Shown: positions 24,806 through 34,401 of the stretch, in pieces
How positions within the stretch are numbered: position 1 is the first letter of the stretch
How the letters are laid out: each line of letters opens with the position of its first letter
From: Igneacidithiobacillus sp041146875
Lineage (GTDB): Bacteria > Pseudomonadota > Gammaproteobacteria > Acidithiobacillales > Acidithiobacillaceae
DNA: 64,000 nt
Assembly (NCBI RefSeq): GCF_041146875.1
Contig: NZ_JBFRXP010000001.1
Location: forward strand, 62,001 to 126,000
Direction of reading: 5' to 3'
Position numbers and translations under genes: made by a program
The notes under the pieces: model-generated
Told to the model about the DNA's origin: nothing
Database searches by the model: none
What the model saw: the letters and a program-made list of their open reading frames with translations, nothing else

Positions 24806-26893
24806 TTAGGAAATCTTCCCCACTTGAAAAGCCACATACTTCACGATATTCCGCATAATCACTGCTGGCCACAGATAAGCACGACGCAGCCCTAGATGGC
24901 GTAGCTCGCACCGGAAATAACGAAGCCCCTCCCCGCCGGTTCCGCCAAATGCTTTTGCTATCCAAGGCTGCTGCCCGTGAAACTTGCCGATCAGAAAATA
25001 ACGCTGCATATCTTGGCGCAATGTATGATTATGGGAATGATAGACAATGGCGGTGGCTCCTTGCGCCAAACACCAGCCTGCTTGCAGCATTTTGGCGCCA
25101 ACATACAAATCTTCACTGACGACAACATCCTGCGGAAAACCACCCACCGCCGCCAATGCAGTTGCGCGGTACGCCGTGCACGAGTTGGATAAGAATGGCG
25201 TTTTAATGCCAAAACGGACTTGGTCGGCAAGGCAACGGATCTGCGCAACGGGCGGATAATTAAAGGCACGGGAAAAGGCAGCGGAAGGCGTAGCATTCAG
25301 GTGGGGTATTTGCCGACCGCAGGCTGCGCCCACGCGAGGATTTTGCAGTAGCGTGAGCAACGTGCGCAAAGCGGCGGGGCCGCAAAAATAGGCGTCCTGG
25401 GTAAGATAGACGTACACCGCATAGCCTGGGTTTGTGGCTAATGAATGTTGTCTTGTTTTGCCGTGCCCAAACTCTGCCCTAGCAATAAACTCCTTCTTCA
25501 CGGAAGGGTACTGCGCAAGCATTTGAACCGTGCCATCCGAGGAGCTGGAATCGACCACCAAGGTATCGTGGGGATAATCTTGCTCCTCCAGACTGTGGAG
25601 CAGGCGTTGCAAATCGGCACAGGCGTTCAGGCTCGGGATCACGCACAACACCTTCAGGGGTGGCGCGCCCGATTGGTCAGATCTTTGCGCGGCGGAAGCG
25701 GGCAGCACAGCGGCGCCCGCACCAGCGTGCATGGAATCCGGGATCGTTTTCCCCCGTACTAAGGCGTCAAAAACGCGCACCGTCATTCGTGCGATAACGC
25801 TGCTGGAGTATCGCTCACGCACATCGTGATACCCCTGCCGCGCCAGGCGCTCACGCAGGTCGGTGTCATCCAATAGCGTCTCAATGGCATCGGCCAACGC
25901 CCAAGCGTCTTTGGGAGGAATAAGCAGACCGTTACGACCGTGTTGGATGAGCTCGCGGCAGCCAACCACGTCGGTGGTGATAACCGGGCGTTCGCAGGCC
26001 ATGGCTTCCAGCAAAACCTTGGGTAGGCCCTCGCGATGCCAGGTGGGTAGACAGAATAGGGTACAGGCACTCAAAACCTCGCTCATGTTGTGGCAGTCAC
26101 CCAGCCACTCAATGATGCCGTCTTTAACCCACTGCTGTAACTGGCTTTCCGGAATGGGCGCAGAGTGCGCGATGTCTACGCCACCCGCCAACACAAAGCG
26201 CACGTTCGGTCGCCGGGTTTTCAGGTGTTGCGCGGCATCCGCAAAGACACGGACGCCTTTTTCCTCAATTAGGCGAGCCGCGAGCAAAACCACCGGGCTG
26301 GCGGAATCAAGCTGTGGTCGCGGCCGAAACTGGCGCAGGTTTACCCCAGCGCCGGGGATGACCACACTGTCCTCCCGCCGCACCGCGCCCATCTGCTCCA
26401 GCTCGGCTAGGTCTTCCGCATTCTCAAAAATCACACGACTGCGGGAGGGGTTGAGCAAACGGCGTAAAGCAATTTTAATGAGCGGGCGGAGCGTGCGGGC
26501 CTTTCCATCCGCGCCCGCGAAAACGTAGCCCAAACCCACCGGGGCATTCACAATGGCGGTACGTGGCGCGCCAATGCGTACTGCCAAAGTACCCAGCACA
26601 ATCGGCTTGATACCAATTTGCCAAGCCACGTCCGGCGCAAGTTTGCGATAGAGCTTGATTAACTGCACGATAGTGCGCAGTTCGGGTAGCGGGTTGATGT
26701 TGTGGCGGTCGAGGTCGATCGACAAAAAAGAAAAATGATGTTCCCGAATGCGCTCCGCGAACCCAGTATCCGGCGCCACAACGATGACCTCGTAGCCCGA
26801 CCGCTGTGCGTGTAGCGCACGATCCAGGAAGTGCGTTAGGAAGAAGCGGTCGCTGACCACGACTATGAACAATTTTGGCTTGTGCTTGCTCAA
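24806..26893 (-). CDS. Fused GT4-GT2 bifunctional glycosyltransferase
   Basis: A 695-residue two-domain protein. Residues 1 to about 390 are a family 4 glycosyltransferase of the GT-B fold, with NAPVGLGYVFAG, LLAARLIEEKGVRVFADAA and the EX7E motif in REGLPKVLLEAMACERPVI. A linker of about 25 residues follows. From about 412 a family 2 domain of the GT-A fold has LKVLCVIPSLNACADLQRLL, VVDSSSSDGT and TQDAYF at the DxD position. Two successive sugar additions by one polypeptide are likely. It is the last gene of the minus-strand polysaccharide operon. Confidence 0.9.
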   Translation of the reverse strand: MSKHKPKLFIVVVSDRFFLTHFLDRALHAQRSGYEVIVVAPDTGFAERIREHHFSFLSIDLDRHNINPLPELRTIVQLIKLYRKLAPDVAWQIGIKPIVLGTLAVRIGAPRTAIVNAPVGLGYVFAGADGKARTLRPLIKIALRRLLNPSRSRVIFENAEDLAELEQMGAVRREDSVVIPGAGVNLRQFRPRPQLDSASPVVLLAARLIEEKGVRVFADAAQHLKTRRPNVRFVLAGGVDIAHSAPIPESQLQQWVKDGIIEWLGDCHNMSEVLSACTLFCLPTWHREGLPKVLLEAMACERPVITTDVVGCRELIQHGRNGLLIPPKDAWALADAIETLLDDTDLRERLARQGYHDVRERYSSSVIARMTVRVFDALVRGKTIPDSMHAGAGAAVLPASAAQRSDQSGAPPLKVLCVIPSLNACADLQRLLHSLEEQDYPHDTLVVDSSSSDGTVQMLAQYPSVKKEFIARAEFGHGKTRQHSLATNPGYAVYVYLTQDAYFCGPAALRTLLTLLQNPRVGAACGRQIPHLNATPSAAFSRAFNYPPVAQIRCLADQVRFGIKTPFLSNSCTAYRATALAAVGGFPQDVVVSEDLYVGAKMLQAGWCLAQGATAIVYHSHNHTLRQDMQRYFLIGKFHGQQPWIAKAFGGTGGEGLRYFRCELRHLGLRRAYLWPAVIMRNIVKYVAFQVGKIS

Positions 26894-26901
26894 GCTACTG
26901 G

Positions 26902-28101
26902 CTATCCTCGTGCCGATGGTGAAAGCCGTTTATAGACCTCCAATGTCTTTTCCGCGCAGTTACGCCAGCTAAAGTCTTGTGATCTGAGTAGCCCGGCCTG
27001 CCTGTGTTTATCGGCAAGGGCGTGATCTTCCAAGAGCGTCTGCAGGCCATGCGTAATCGCTTCCACAGAATAAGGATCAATTTCAATAGCCGCTTTTGCA
27101 GAAATTTCTGGCATGGAGGTGATATTGGAAGTCAAAACGGGCGTACCGCTGGCGAAACCTTCCAGCACGGGTAACCCAAACCCTTCATATAACGAGGGGT
27201 AACAAAAAACTGCCGCTGCAGAGAAAAGATCTGCGAGTTGTTCAATTGGTAAATAACCCGTGCGGATGGTTTCCCCTCGTTCTTCCGCCGCTTTTACCTT
27301 GTGCAAAATATCGGAATCCTGCCAACCTGCAGCGCCAGTAAGAACCAGCGGGTATTCCTTCCGCAAGCTCGCAGATAGCGCGCTGTGCGCGTCAATAAGC
27401 CTGAGAATGTTTTTGCGTGGTTCCAGGGTGGCGACAAATAGTACAAATCCGCGATACCGAAGTCCAAGGTCTTGAAGCGTTTTATCCGTTTCCAGCGCGG
27501 TTCTCGGGCGAAAAATGTTTGCAGCACCTAAATGGGTGACGGTAATTTTCTCCGCAGATATTTGGTATACATCCATGATCTCATTGGCAGAAAAAACGGA
27601 ATCTGTTATTACCTGGTCAGCTCTATGCAGTGCGGGGCCGAGGTGTTTGTTCAAAAATGCTGCACGCTGCGGTGGATGAAACTCAGGGTGGCGTACCTGC
27701 GATAAGTCATGCGCCGTAATCACCAAAGGGCCATCATAGCGTACCGGTATGTAGTTGGGCTCGTGATAGATGAGCCCTGTTTTCGCTAACTTGGCAATAT
27801 GCCTTTGGTTCTGCCATTCCAGCAAAGCCTGGCGAACGGGATAGGCACCTGGAATTCTGCGCACCATGGATTTTATCGCGCGCAACTTGCTGGTACCTTT
27901 CCGTGAGCTTGTTGCGCCAGCTGAAGGTTCTGTTCTGAGGAGAGTAGCGAATGCCTCACCTTCGAGTATGCGCCCGCCCAGAAATCCCGCCAGAGTGTCT
28001 ATCTCTCCTGTGGCAGCTAAGGCTTCGATCAAATGCTGTGTGTACAACCCAATGCCCGTGCGGGGAGGGGATAGGGACTGTAGATTGAACAAAACCTTCA
28101 A
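26902..28101 (-). CDS. Family 4 glycosyltransferase (WbpY/mannosyltransferase-like)
   Basis: A GT4 enzyme of about 399 residues. GIGLYTQHLIEAL is near the N-terminus, VATLEPRKNILRLIDAHSAL is the donor-domain strand, and YPSLYEGFGLPVLEGFASGT contains EX7E. I place the start at TTG 28101 (LKVLFNLQSL), because AGGGA lies 8 nt before it and it overlaps the rmd stop (TTGA). The ATG at 28128 lies inside rmd. Its place behind gmd-rmd suggests GDP-D-rhamnose or GDP-mannose as donor; this is inference from context. Confidence 0.88.
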   Translation of the reverse strand: MKVLFNLQSLSPPRTGIGLYTQHLIEALAATGEIDTLAGFLGGRILEGEAFATLLRTEPSAGATSSRKGTSKLRAIKSMVRRIPGAYPVRQALLEWQNQRHIAKLAKTGLIYHEPNYIPVRYDGPLVITAHDLSQVRHPEFHPPQRAAFLNKHLGPALHRADQVITDSVFSANEIMDVYQISAEKITVTHLGAANIFRPRTALETDKTLQDLGLRYRGFVLFVATLEPRKNILRLIDAHSALSASLRKEYPLVLTGAAGWQDSDILHKVKAAEERGETIRTGYLPIEQLADLFSAAAVFCYPSLYEGFGLPVLEGFASGTPVLTSNITSMPEISAKAAIEIDPYSVEAITHGLQTLLEDHALADKHRQAGLLRSQDFSWRNCAEKTLEVYKRLSPSARG

Positions 28102-28997
28102 GCAGAAGTCCCTGCCTGTAGCATCCATTTCAGAGTGTCTTCCAGTGCATAACGCGGAGCAAAGCCCGTAGCCTCGGACAATTTGCGATGCGATCCACGC
28201 AGCACTGGGATTTCGTTTGCCCGTACAAACGCAGGATTGACTTCCACCTCCATGGGGTGACCAGTGAGCCTGATCATCATGTCTAGTACGGAGCGTAGCG
28301 CAGCCGCCTTTCCAGAGCAGACATTGTAGATCTCCGACCGCATATCAGATTCCAGCAATGTGATATAAGCCTCCACCACGTCGCGCACATCCAAAAAATC
28401 GCGACTGACATCCAAATTCCCCAACTCGATCTTCGCGGCGCGGCGCGCGAAGTGGCTCACAATCTTCGGGATCAGAAACTTCTCATCCTGGCCCACACCG
28501 GTGTAATTGAACGGACGGGTCATCACGATGGGCAATCGCTCAAACCAAGTGCGCGCCATGTGCTCCATCGCGAGCTTGCTACAAGCATAGTGGTTGACCG
28601 GCGCGGGACAAACTGACTCATCGATCACCTCTATACCTGGTGAGCCATAGATATTAGCAGAACTGGCAATCAAGATTTTATTTGGGGGCTCTGGCAACGC
28701 GGCGAGCGCATCAAGCAAATTCAGCGTGCCGAACAGGTTCACGTCGTAAAATGCGCGCCCATCGCCATGGCCTACAAAAGCCAGGGCGGCAAGGTGCACT
28801 ACATGCGTCGGCTGTGCATGACGAACTGCCTCACGGACTGCGACAGTATCCGTTAGATTACACACCAGATCCCGATCCGCAGAAGATGCGCCTTCACCAA
28901 GACCGACTACAACGTAGCCTCTGCTGCGAAGAGCCGGTACAAGATAGCGACCAGTAAATCCGCTTGCGCCGGTGACCAATGCAACGGGCTGACTCAT
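28098..28997 (-). CDS. rmd: GDP-6-deoxy-D-lyxo-4-hexulose reductase (GDP-D-rhamnose synthesis)
   Basis: Short-chain-type sugar-nucleotide reductase of 299 residues: N-terminal GASGFTGRYLVPAL (NAD(P)-binding) and catalytic YACSKLAMEHM, with NIYGSPG ahead of it. Paired directly with gmd (stop and start share a base at 28997), it should reduce GDP-4-keto-6-deoxymannose to GDP-D-rhamnose. A GDP-6-deoxy-D-talose or GDP-fucose route is the main alternative but would need other family signatures. Rmd with gmd, Wzm and Wzt recalls the Pseudomonas A-band (common antigen) locus. Confidence 0.86.
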   Translation of the reverse strand: MSQPVALVTGASGFTGRYLVPALRSRGYVVVGLGEGASSADRDLVCNLTDTVAVREAVRHAQPTHVVHLAALAFVGHGDGRAFYDVNLFGTLNLLDALAALPEPPNKILIASSANIYGSPGIEVIDESVCPAPVNHYACSKLAMEHMARTWFERLPIVMTRPFNYTGVGQDEKFLIPKIVSHFARRAAKIELGNLDVSRDFLDVRDVVEAYITLLESDMRSEIYNVCSGKAAALRSVLDMMIRLTGHPMEVEVNPAFVRANEIPVLRGSHRKLSEATGFAPRYALEDTLKWMLQAGTSA

Positions 28998-30031
28998 TAA
29001 AACGAGAATCCAGTTTGGTTACGGCGCAGGTCCGCCTCCACCATCATGGCGCACAGGTCTTCCAAGCTGGTCTTGGGTGCCCAGCCCAACTGGGTTTTGG
29101 CCTTGCTGGCGTCACCAATCAGCAACTCCACCTCGGCGGGGCGGTAAAAGCGTGGGTTCACCCGCACCAGGGCCTTACCCGTATTGGTGTCGATGCCCTC
29201 CTCGTTTTCGCCCTGACCACACCACTCTAGGGTCATCCCCGCCGCCTTGGCCGCCATGCTCACAAAATCGCGGACGGTTTCGGTACGGCCCGTGGCGAGC
29301 ACAAAGGTGTCGGGCGCCTCGGCCTGCAGCATGCGCCACATGCCCTCTACGTATTCGTCGGCATAGCCCCAGTCGCGTTTGGCATCCAGGTTGCCCAGTT
29401 CCAGCACATCGAGCTTGCCGAGCTGGATCTTGGCAAAGCCATCGGTGATTTTTCGGGTGACGAACTCCAGCCCGCGCAGGGGGCTTTCGTGGTTGAAGAG
29501 GATGCCGCTGCTGGCAAAGATGTCGTAGCTTTCGCGGTAGTTGATGGTCATCCAGTGGGCGTAGAGCTTGGCCACGCCGTAGGGGCTGCGGGGGTAAAAA
29601 GGCGTGCGCTCGTCCTGGGGCACGGCCTGGACCTTGCCGAACATCTCCGAGGTGCTGGCCTGGTAGAAGCGGATTTTGGGATTGACGATGCGGATGGCCT
29701 CCAACAGGTTGAGGGCACCAATGCCGGTGATCTCGCCGGTGGTGCGCGGCTGGTCAAAGCTCACCCCCACAAAGCTCTGGGCAGCCAGGTTATACAGCTC
29801 CGTGGCCTGACTACGCTCCAGCAGGCGAATACCCGAGCCCACATCGGTCAGGTCAAACTCCACCAGATGTAGATTGGGGTGCTGCGCCACGCCCAACTCT
29901 TCTAGGCGCCAAAAGTTGACCGAAGCGGTGCGCCGAAAGGTGCCCCAGACTTTATAGCCCTTGTCCAGCAAGAGCTTGGTCAGGTAGGCACCGTCTTGGC
30001 CGGTGATGCCGGTGATAATGGCTGTGATCAT
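28997..30031 (-). CDS. gmd: GDP-mannose 4,6-dehydratase
   Basis: A 344-residue extended SDR enzyme converting GDP-D-mannose to GDP-4-keto-6-deoxy-D-mannose. Start MITAIITGITGQDGAYLTKL contains the glycine-rich GxxGxxG. YQASTSEMFGKVQAVPQDE and SPYGVAKLYAHWMTINYRES (YxxxK) are near-invariant Gmd motifs, with NHESPLRGLEFVTRKI downstream. ATG 30031 is chosen because TGGAG lies about 6 nt before it; the frame extends to 30103 inside the preceding glycosyltransferase. GDP-mannose would come from the manC product encoded further up the operon. Confidence 0.95.
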   Translation of the reverse strand: MITAIITGITGQDGAYLTKLLLDKGYKVWGTFRRTASVNFWRLEELGVAQHPNLHLVEFDLTDVGSGIRLLERSQATELYNLAAQSFVGVSFDQPRTTGEITGIGALNLLEAIRIVNPKIRFYQASTSEMFGKVQAVPQDERTPFYPRSPYGVAKLYAHWMTINYRESYDIFASSGILFNHESPLRGLEFVTRKITDGFAKIQLGKLDVLELGNLDAKRDWGYADEYVEGMWRMLQAEAPDTFVLATGRTETVRDFVSMAAKAAGMTLEWCGQGENEEGIDTNTGKALVRVNPRFYRPAEVELLIGDASKAKTQLGWAPKTSLEDLCAMMVEADLRRNQTGFSF

Positions 30032-30054
30032 TTTTTCTCCAGTTAAAGTTGGAT

Positions 30055-33000
30055 TCAAGGTACGCCGATGGCTGCAAGTAGTTGCCTCGCACTCTGCTCC
30101 CATGTTAGCCAGGGCATCTCATCTGATTTCGGGTGTTGGTTTGAGTTAAATAGCCTAAGCCACGAGTTGACTGCTTCGGCGAGGGCGTCTGGTGATTCGG
30201 CATTGAAGTAGAAAGCATGTTCACCCGCCACCTCGCGGAAGACCGGGATATCCCGCGCGATGATCGGCAGCTTGTGCTGCGCCGCTTCGATCAGCGGCAG
30301 GCCGAAGCCTTCGCCGTAGGAGGCGGCGATCAGGCAGGTGCTGGCGGCGTAGACTTTTTCTAAATATTCGTCACTGATGCCTTCGAGCCAGAAGAGGCGT
30401 TTGTTGCGTTCGGGATGGCTGCGCAGTCGTTCGGCCAGTGCTTCCACCTGCCAGCCCTGTTTGCCAACGATGATCAGATTGGCGTCGGTGTCGGCCTGCC
30501 AGAGCTGTTCGAAGGCATCGAGGACTTGGGCATGGCCTTTGCGCGGTTCCAGCGTGCCGACCACGAGAAAGCCGGGGCGCGCGCGAAACTGGCCGAAAAC
30601 GCTTTCTGCCTCCGCCGGCAATCCTTTGGTGGGGGGGGCGGAACTAGCTACATCTGCCCCCAAGTGGAACCAATCTATTTTGAAAGGGCGCTGGCGCTGG
30701 GAAGCGTGTTGAGTTACCCACTCAGCCAACTCATCGGCAATCGCTGAAGATATGCACACCGCGCCATCACCTTCAGCAACGACCTCCAGCCAGCGAGCAA
30801 ACCCTTCGTCGGCGTGTGGAACGAAGAATTCCGGCATCCGGACACATAAAAGGTCATACACGGCAAATACGGTGCGCACCCCCATGTTGCGCAGATCACG
30901 ATAAAAGCCACGCTGAGCTACCTGCACCTGCGGTTGCAAATCCAGCCCAAAGAACACATCGCCCGGCGCAAAGTCGATGGGCTCGTCGCTCAAACCATCC
31001 AGCAGGCAATCCATAAAAGCCGCCGTAAAGCATCGCGCATAGCGATAACCATGATCGACTGTGGCATAGACTGGCTCAACGCGATAGCCTTCCGGTGGAT
31101 TCGCCAGCCATTCCTTGAGGATGCTGCGGACCACACGCTGAATGCCGCTTTTGGCATCACGCTGCACGAGTTCGGAGATATCCACCAGCAATTGCCGTTG
31201 GGCATTTGCGGCTGGAAAACTAGACGCCATTGCGCTGGCCAAGCCAAACCATTCGACTTGCTTCGGAGTAACACCAGGGATACGGGCGATGGCCTCGTTG
31301 AGCGCGGGAAGCGGGTTGTTTTCACTGGCATAGCACTGCTCAATCGCTACCCTGTATTGGTCGGCACAGCGGGACGGGTTGTGGCGGCTGATAATAACTT
31401 GTCGGGCGTTCTCACCCAACTGCTGTCGTCTCGCTGTATCACGCCACAGCGTTTCCAGGGCGGTAGCGAGTTCGTCATCGCGAAATTCATCCGGCAGCAT
31501 CCATACAGTCTCGCTATCTAAATCCGCCATGCTGCCATTGGCGTTTACAATAGTCGCAAGTCCGTAATTCATGCAGTCAAGAACTGTACCTGATGTCTCG
31601 CCACGCGATAGCGTGCGCAATTGCACGCCGATATCTGCCGCCGCCAGGTATTGGAAATATAAGTCTTCGTCGGCCCATCCAGTAATTTGGATATTCCGGT
31701 TTCTACCAGAAATTTTTGCTAAATGTTGACCATATTCACCGGGATGATTCTCGCCTACAAACACCAAATGACACTGACCGGACTGCGACAAACTTGAATC
31801 AAGCCAAGCTTGCAGGAGGCGATGATTCAGTTTTGTCGGCCCCAACATGCCAAAGGAGCAAACAACAAAAACCCCCTCTTTCAGACCCAGAGTTTTTCGC
31901 GCGCATGATTTCTCCCATCTCTTTTCTTGGGCACGCATGTGGGGGATAACAGACCAGTCCTCTCCACCCAAGCCATACCATTGCTTTGCCAAGCGCAGTG
32001 TGTTTGCCGAATGTGCAATGATTCCCAGGCTGCGTTGAATGACGCATAAATTGCAAGGATACTTCCAGATGATATCGCTAATATCATCACTGCAACACCG
32101 ATCACGGAGGGCAGTGTAGCCGTGAGAGTTAAAAAGCTCATGCGTGAAGATTCCGGGCTCATAGCCAAGTGCTTCCATATAGTGAAGCACGCCGGCCAGA
32201 TAAAAATCGTGCAGTACGACAACGCCCGGAATATCCTTAAGCATTCCAAACATATGCCGGTGAAATGCCGAGTTGCCAAAATGATACAAGACGCGATCGT
32301 AATGATCGGCGTTCTCTATGAACCAATCTACAGATCGAGTCGGGCAGTTGGCTTTAATCCAAGGATCGGCCACCTCGTCTTGGGCGACGATGACCTCGAT
32401 ATCGTAGTGGCGTGCCAACTTGGGCAACAATTCGGCGCTGTAACTGGCAATACCGGAACGTTCAGGCGGCAACGGCGACACATAAGCCATTTTGAGCCTG
32501 CTCGACGCCGTGGGTACAGGCTTGTTTCTATATTCTGCGACGCCCCGTTCCATGGCCTGAATAGCGCGGCGAGCAGTTTCGTCCCAGGAAAATTTCGTTG
32601 CCTGAGTTTTCCCATGCTCGACAAGACGGCTACGGAAAGCGTTATCGATCAGGCCGCGTTGCATGGCCTCTGCAATCGCCGCATCGCAATGCGGGTCGAA
32701 CAAGGCTTCCTGCAGGCCGACAACCTCGGGCAGGCTGGATGTGTTGGCCGCAATCACCGGCGCACCGCAACGCATAGCCTCCAAGGCTGGCAAGCCAAAG
32801 CCTTCGTGCCAAGAAGGAAATACAAAAAGCGCACAAAGGTTGTAGAGGGCAATCAAGTCCTCTTCGGGGACAAAGCCAGTAAAGACGACCGCGCCTTCAG
32901 CCAGCCCCTGATTTGTTGCGAGCTGCGCCAGACGTTGCCTATCTCCGGGTTGCACCGAGCAGACGATGGTCAACTGGTGCGCCTCACGCAATTGCTGGGG

Positions 33001-33750
33001 CAACCTTGCATAGGCTCGTATCAGACCTTCAATGTTCTTGCGATGGTCAATTCCGCCGGTGTACATCACGAACGGGCGCGGCAGCCCATATTTTTCTCGC
33101 AGCAAGCTTTCAGCATCCGCAGAAACATCAAGCTTCCGGAAACACGTATCGACATCAGAGGCTATATTGACCACTCGAGCAGCCGTGAAATCTAGTTGGC
33201 TGACACCTTCCTGCCGCGTTGATTCGGATATGGCCAATAGAAGATCGGCTTTCCGGAGAAATTCGATCTTTTTTAGATACCAAGACTCGACCTCCGGGTT
33301 TTCCAGATACGGCTTGCGGTGGATGTAGGGTATGAGGTCGTACAAGATTACAGCGACCGGGATATTGCCGGTTAGCAGCCCAATACTGGTAACTGCATCA
33401 TCCCAAAAACCTTCAAACAAGCTCGTCACAAGAATGATATCTGGCCGCAGGCTTGCTAAAAAGGCCTCCCTCAGCAATTCTGCAGTCTGTCGGCGCCAGC
33501 CATTGGATGAGTCAACACTTGCCAATGGTCCGGGAGCGATCCAAACACGAATATTGTCTCGCGATAGCAAGCCATCGAACGCGGCGCGGATGGGTTCGAT
33601 GGTGTCGGGGAACATGCCGCTCAAGGCAACGATGACTTCGTGCTCGCCCCGATTGCGCACGACCGCTTGGGCGAGAGCCATCGTAAAACGCCCGATGCCG
33701 CGAAGGCGATTTTCGGCCTGCACGCCCTGCATGTCGATAACGATGCGCAT
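30055..33750 (-). CDS. Giant three-domain GT4 glycosyltransferase
   Basis: A 1,231-residue protein with three GT-B family 4 units. Unit 1 (about 1-410): GIGRFTMALAQAVV, YTGGIDHRKNIEGLIRAYA, and EX7E in WHEGFGLPALEAMRCGAPV. Unit 2 (about 420-810): PPERSGIASYSAELLPKLA and GETSGTVLDCMNYGLATIV, where the second Glu of EX7E is Asp. Unit 3 (about 854-1231): KSGIQRVVRSILKEWL, VVGTLEPRKGHAQVLDAF and YGEGFGLPLIEAAQHKLPI. Comparable multi-domain polymerases (WbdA of E. coli O8/O9a) build mannan or rhamnan O-chains. The start is ATG 33750 with GGAG 8 nt upstream. It lies just before gmd in the operon. Confidence 0.9.
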   Translation of the reverse strand: MRIVIDMQGVQAENRLRGIGRFTMALAQAVVRNRGEHEVIVALSGMFPDTIEPIRAAFDGLLSRDNIRVWIAPGPLASVDSSNGWRRQTAELLREAFLASLRPDIILVTSLFEGFWDDAVTSIGLLTGNIPVAVILYDLIPYIHRKPYLENPEVESWYLKKIEFLRKADLLLAISESTRQEGVSQLDFTAARVVNIASDVDTCFRKLDVSADAESLLREKYGLPRPFVMYTGGIDHRKNIEGLIRAYARLPQQLREAHQLTIVCSVQPGDRQRLAQLATNQGLAEGAVVFTGFVPEEDLIALYNLCALFVFPSWHEGFGLPALEAMRCGAPVIAANTSSLPEVVGLQEALFDPHCDAAIAEAMQRGLIDNAFRSRLVEHGKTQATKFSWDETARRAIQAMERGVAEYRNKPVPTASSRLKMAYVSPLPPERSGIASYSAELLPKLARHYDIEVIVAQDEVADPWIKANCPTRSVDWFIENADHYDRVLYHFGNSAFHRHMFGMLKDIPGVVVLHDFYLAGVLHYMEALGYEPGIFTHELFNSHGYTALRDRCCSDDISDIIWKYPCNLCVIQRSLGIIAHSANTLRLAKQWYGLGGEDWSVIPHMRAQEKRWEKSCARKTLGLKEGVFVVCSFGMLGPTKLNHRLLQAWLDSSLSQSGQCHLVFVGENHPGEYGQHLAKISGRNRNIQITGWADEDLYFQYLAAADIGVQLRTLSRGETSGTVLDCMNYGLATIVNANGSMADLDSETVWMLPDEFRDDELATALETLWRDTARRQQLGENARQVIISRHNPSRCADQYRVAIEQCYASENNPLPALNEAIARIPGVTPKQVEWFGLASAMASSFPAANAQRQLLVDISELVQRDAKSGIQRVVRSILKEWLANPPEGYRVEPVYATVDHGYRYARCFTAAFMDCLLDGLSDEPIDFAPGDVFFGLDLQPQVQVAQRGFYRDLRNMGVRTVFAVYDLLCVRMPEFFVPHADEGFARWLEVVAEGDGAVCISSAIADELAEWVTQHASQRQRPFKIDWFHLGADVASSAPPTKGLPAEAESVFGQFRARPGFLVVGTLEPRKGHAQVLDAFEQLWQADTDANLIIVGKQGWQVEALAERLRSHPERNKRLFWLEGISDEYLEKVYAASTCLIAASYGEGFGLPLIEAAQHKLPIIARDIPVFREVAGEHAFYFNAESPDALAEAVNSWLRLFNSNQHPKSDEMPWLTWEQSARQLLAAIGVP

Positions 33751-33816
33751 TACATTTACTCCAGTGGGGCCAGCAGTGGTGCAACGGGCTGGAGCATCAC
33801 GCTGTGGCCGCCCATC

Positions 33817-34101
33817 TCAGTTGAGCACCCGCTGACCATTGATCATGACCGGCTTTCCGGACGCGTAGGAATACAGCACATCCGGGCAAATATCAGCGCC
33901 ATTGGGCCAGACGATTGTTCCCAATTCCCGATTGAGGCTGACTTGTCGAAAAAAATCATCATCCAGCAGCGGTGCGAACACTCCAGTGTATTGCCGGACG
34001 ATCTGATTCAGGTTGACAATCCCTTTCAGGCCATCGGCAAAGGTCAACTCAAGCGCTCGGTTTTGCAAAGGGCGCACAGCGGTAATGTCAATCAGAAACA
34101 T
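33817..34101 (-). CDS. DUF2442 protein, partner of DUF4160
   Basis: A 94-residue protein of the DUF2442 family: MFLIDITAVRPLQNRALELT, then FFRQVSLNRELGTIVWPNGA and DICPDVLY. Family members usually sit next to a DUF4160 gene, as here with 3 bp between, and such pairs are treated as probable toxin-antitoxin modules. The biochemical role is unknown. GGAG lies about 6 nt before the ATG. A second, unpaired DUF2442 gene lies at 39437-39691. Confidence 0.83.
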   Translation of the reverse strand: MFLIDITAVRPLQNRALELTFADGLKGIVNLNQIVRQYTGVFAPLLDDDFFRQVSLNRELGTIVWPNGADICPDVLYSYASGKPVMINGQRVLN

Positions 34102-34104
34102 GGT

Positions 34105-34365
34105 TTACTCCAAGGGTTCGATACACTTCAGTTCGGCCTGCTGGCGCGCCAGGTTCCAGTCGACCATCAACTCGTCTTGATGACGACTGGCCCATTCCAT
34201 GACTAGGCCCATGGCACGGGGTGGCAGTTTCCCGGCCAATACAGACAGTGTTTCAATGGCAATTTCTACTTGGGCGTCGCCGTACCGCGCATGGAAATGC
34301 GGCGGGTTGTGCTCATTGTAGTACATGGCAATGATGATACCCAGGAAGCGGCAAATTTCAGGCAT
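34105..34365 (-). CDS. DUF4160 protein
   Basis: An 86-residue DUF4160 protein: MPEICRFLGIIIAMYYNEHN, then PPHFHARYGDAQVEIAI, ending ELMVDWNLARQQAELKCIEP. The PPHFHA motif is diagnostic. It is encoded directly ahead of DUF2442, inside the polysaccharide operon between fkbM and the triple glycosyltransferase. Probably a TA-like cassette that inserted without breaking the operon. Function unknown. Confidence 0.84.
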   Translation of the reverse strand: MPEICRFLGIIIAMYYNEHNPPHFHARYGDAQVEIAIETLSVLAGKLPPRAMGLVMEWASRHQDELMVDWNLARQQAELKCIEPLE

Positions 34366-34401
34366 GTCTATCTTCGAGGCATATTGGAAAGCCGCTGCGC
34401 A

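Noticed and set aside
24799..24817. Hairpin AAGATTT/AAATCTT as bidirectional terminator
   Set aside because: AT-only stem of seven pairs with a weak T-run; noted with the gene but not called as a terminator.
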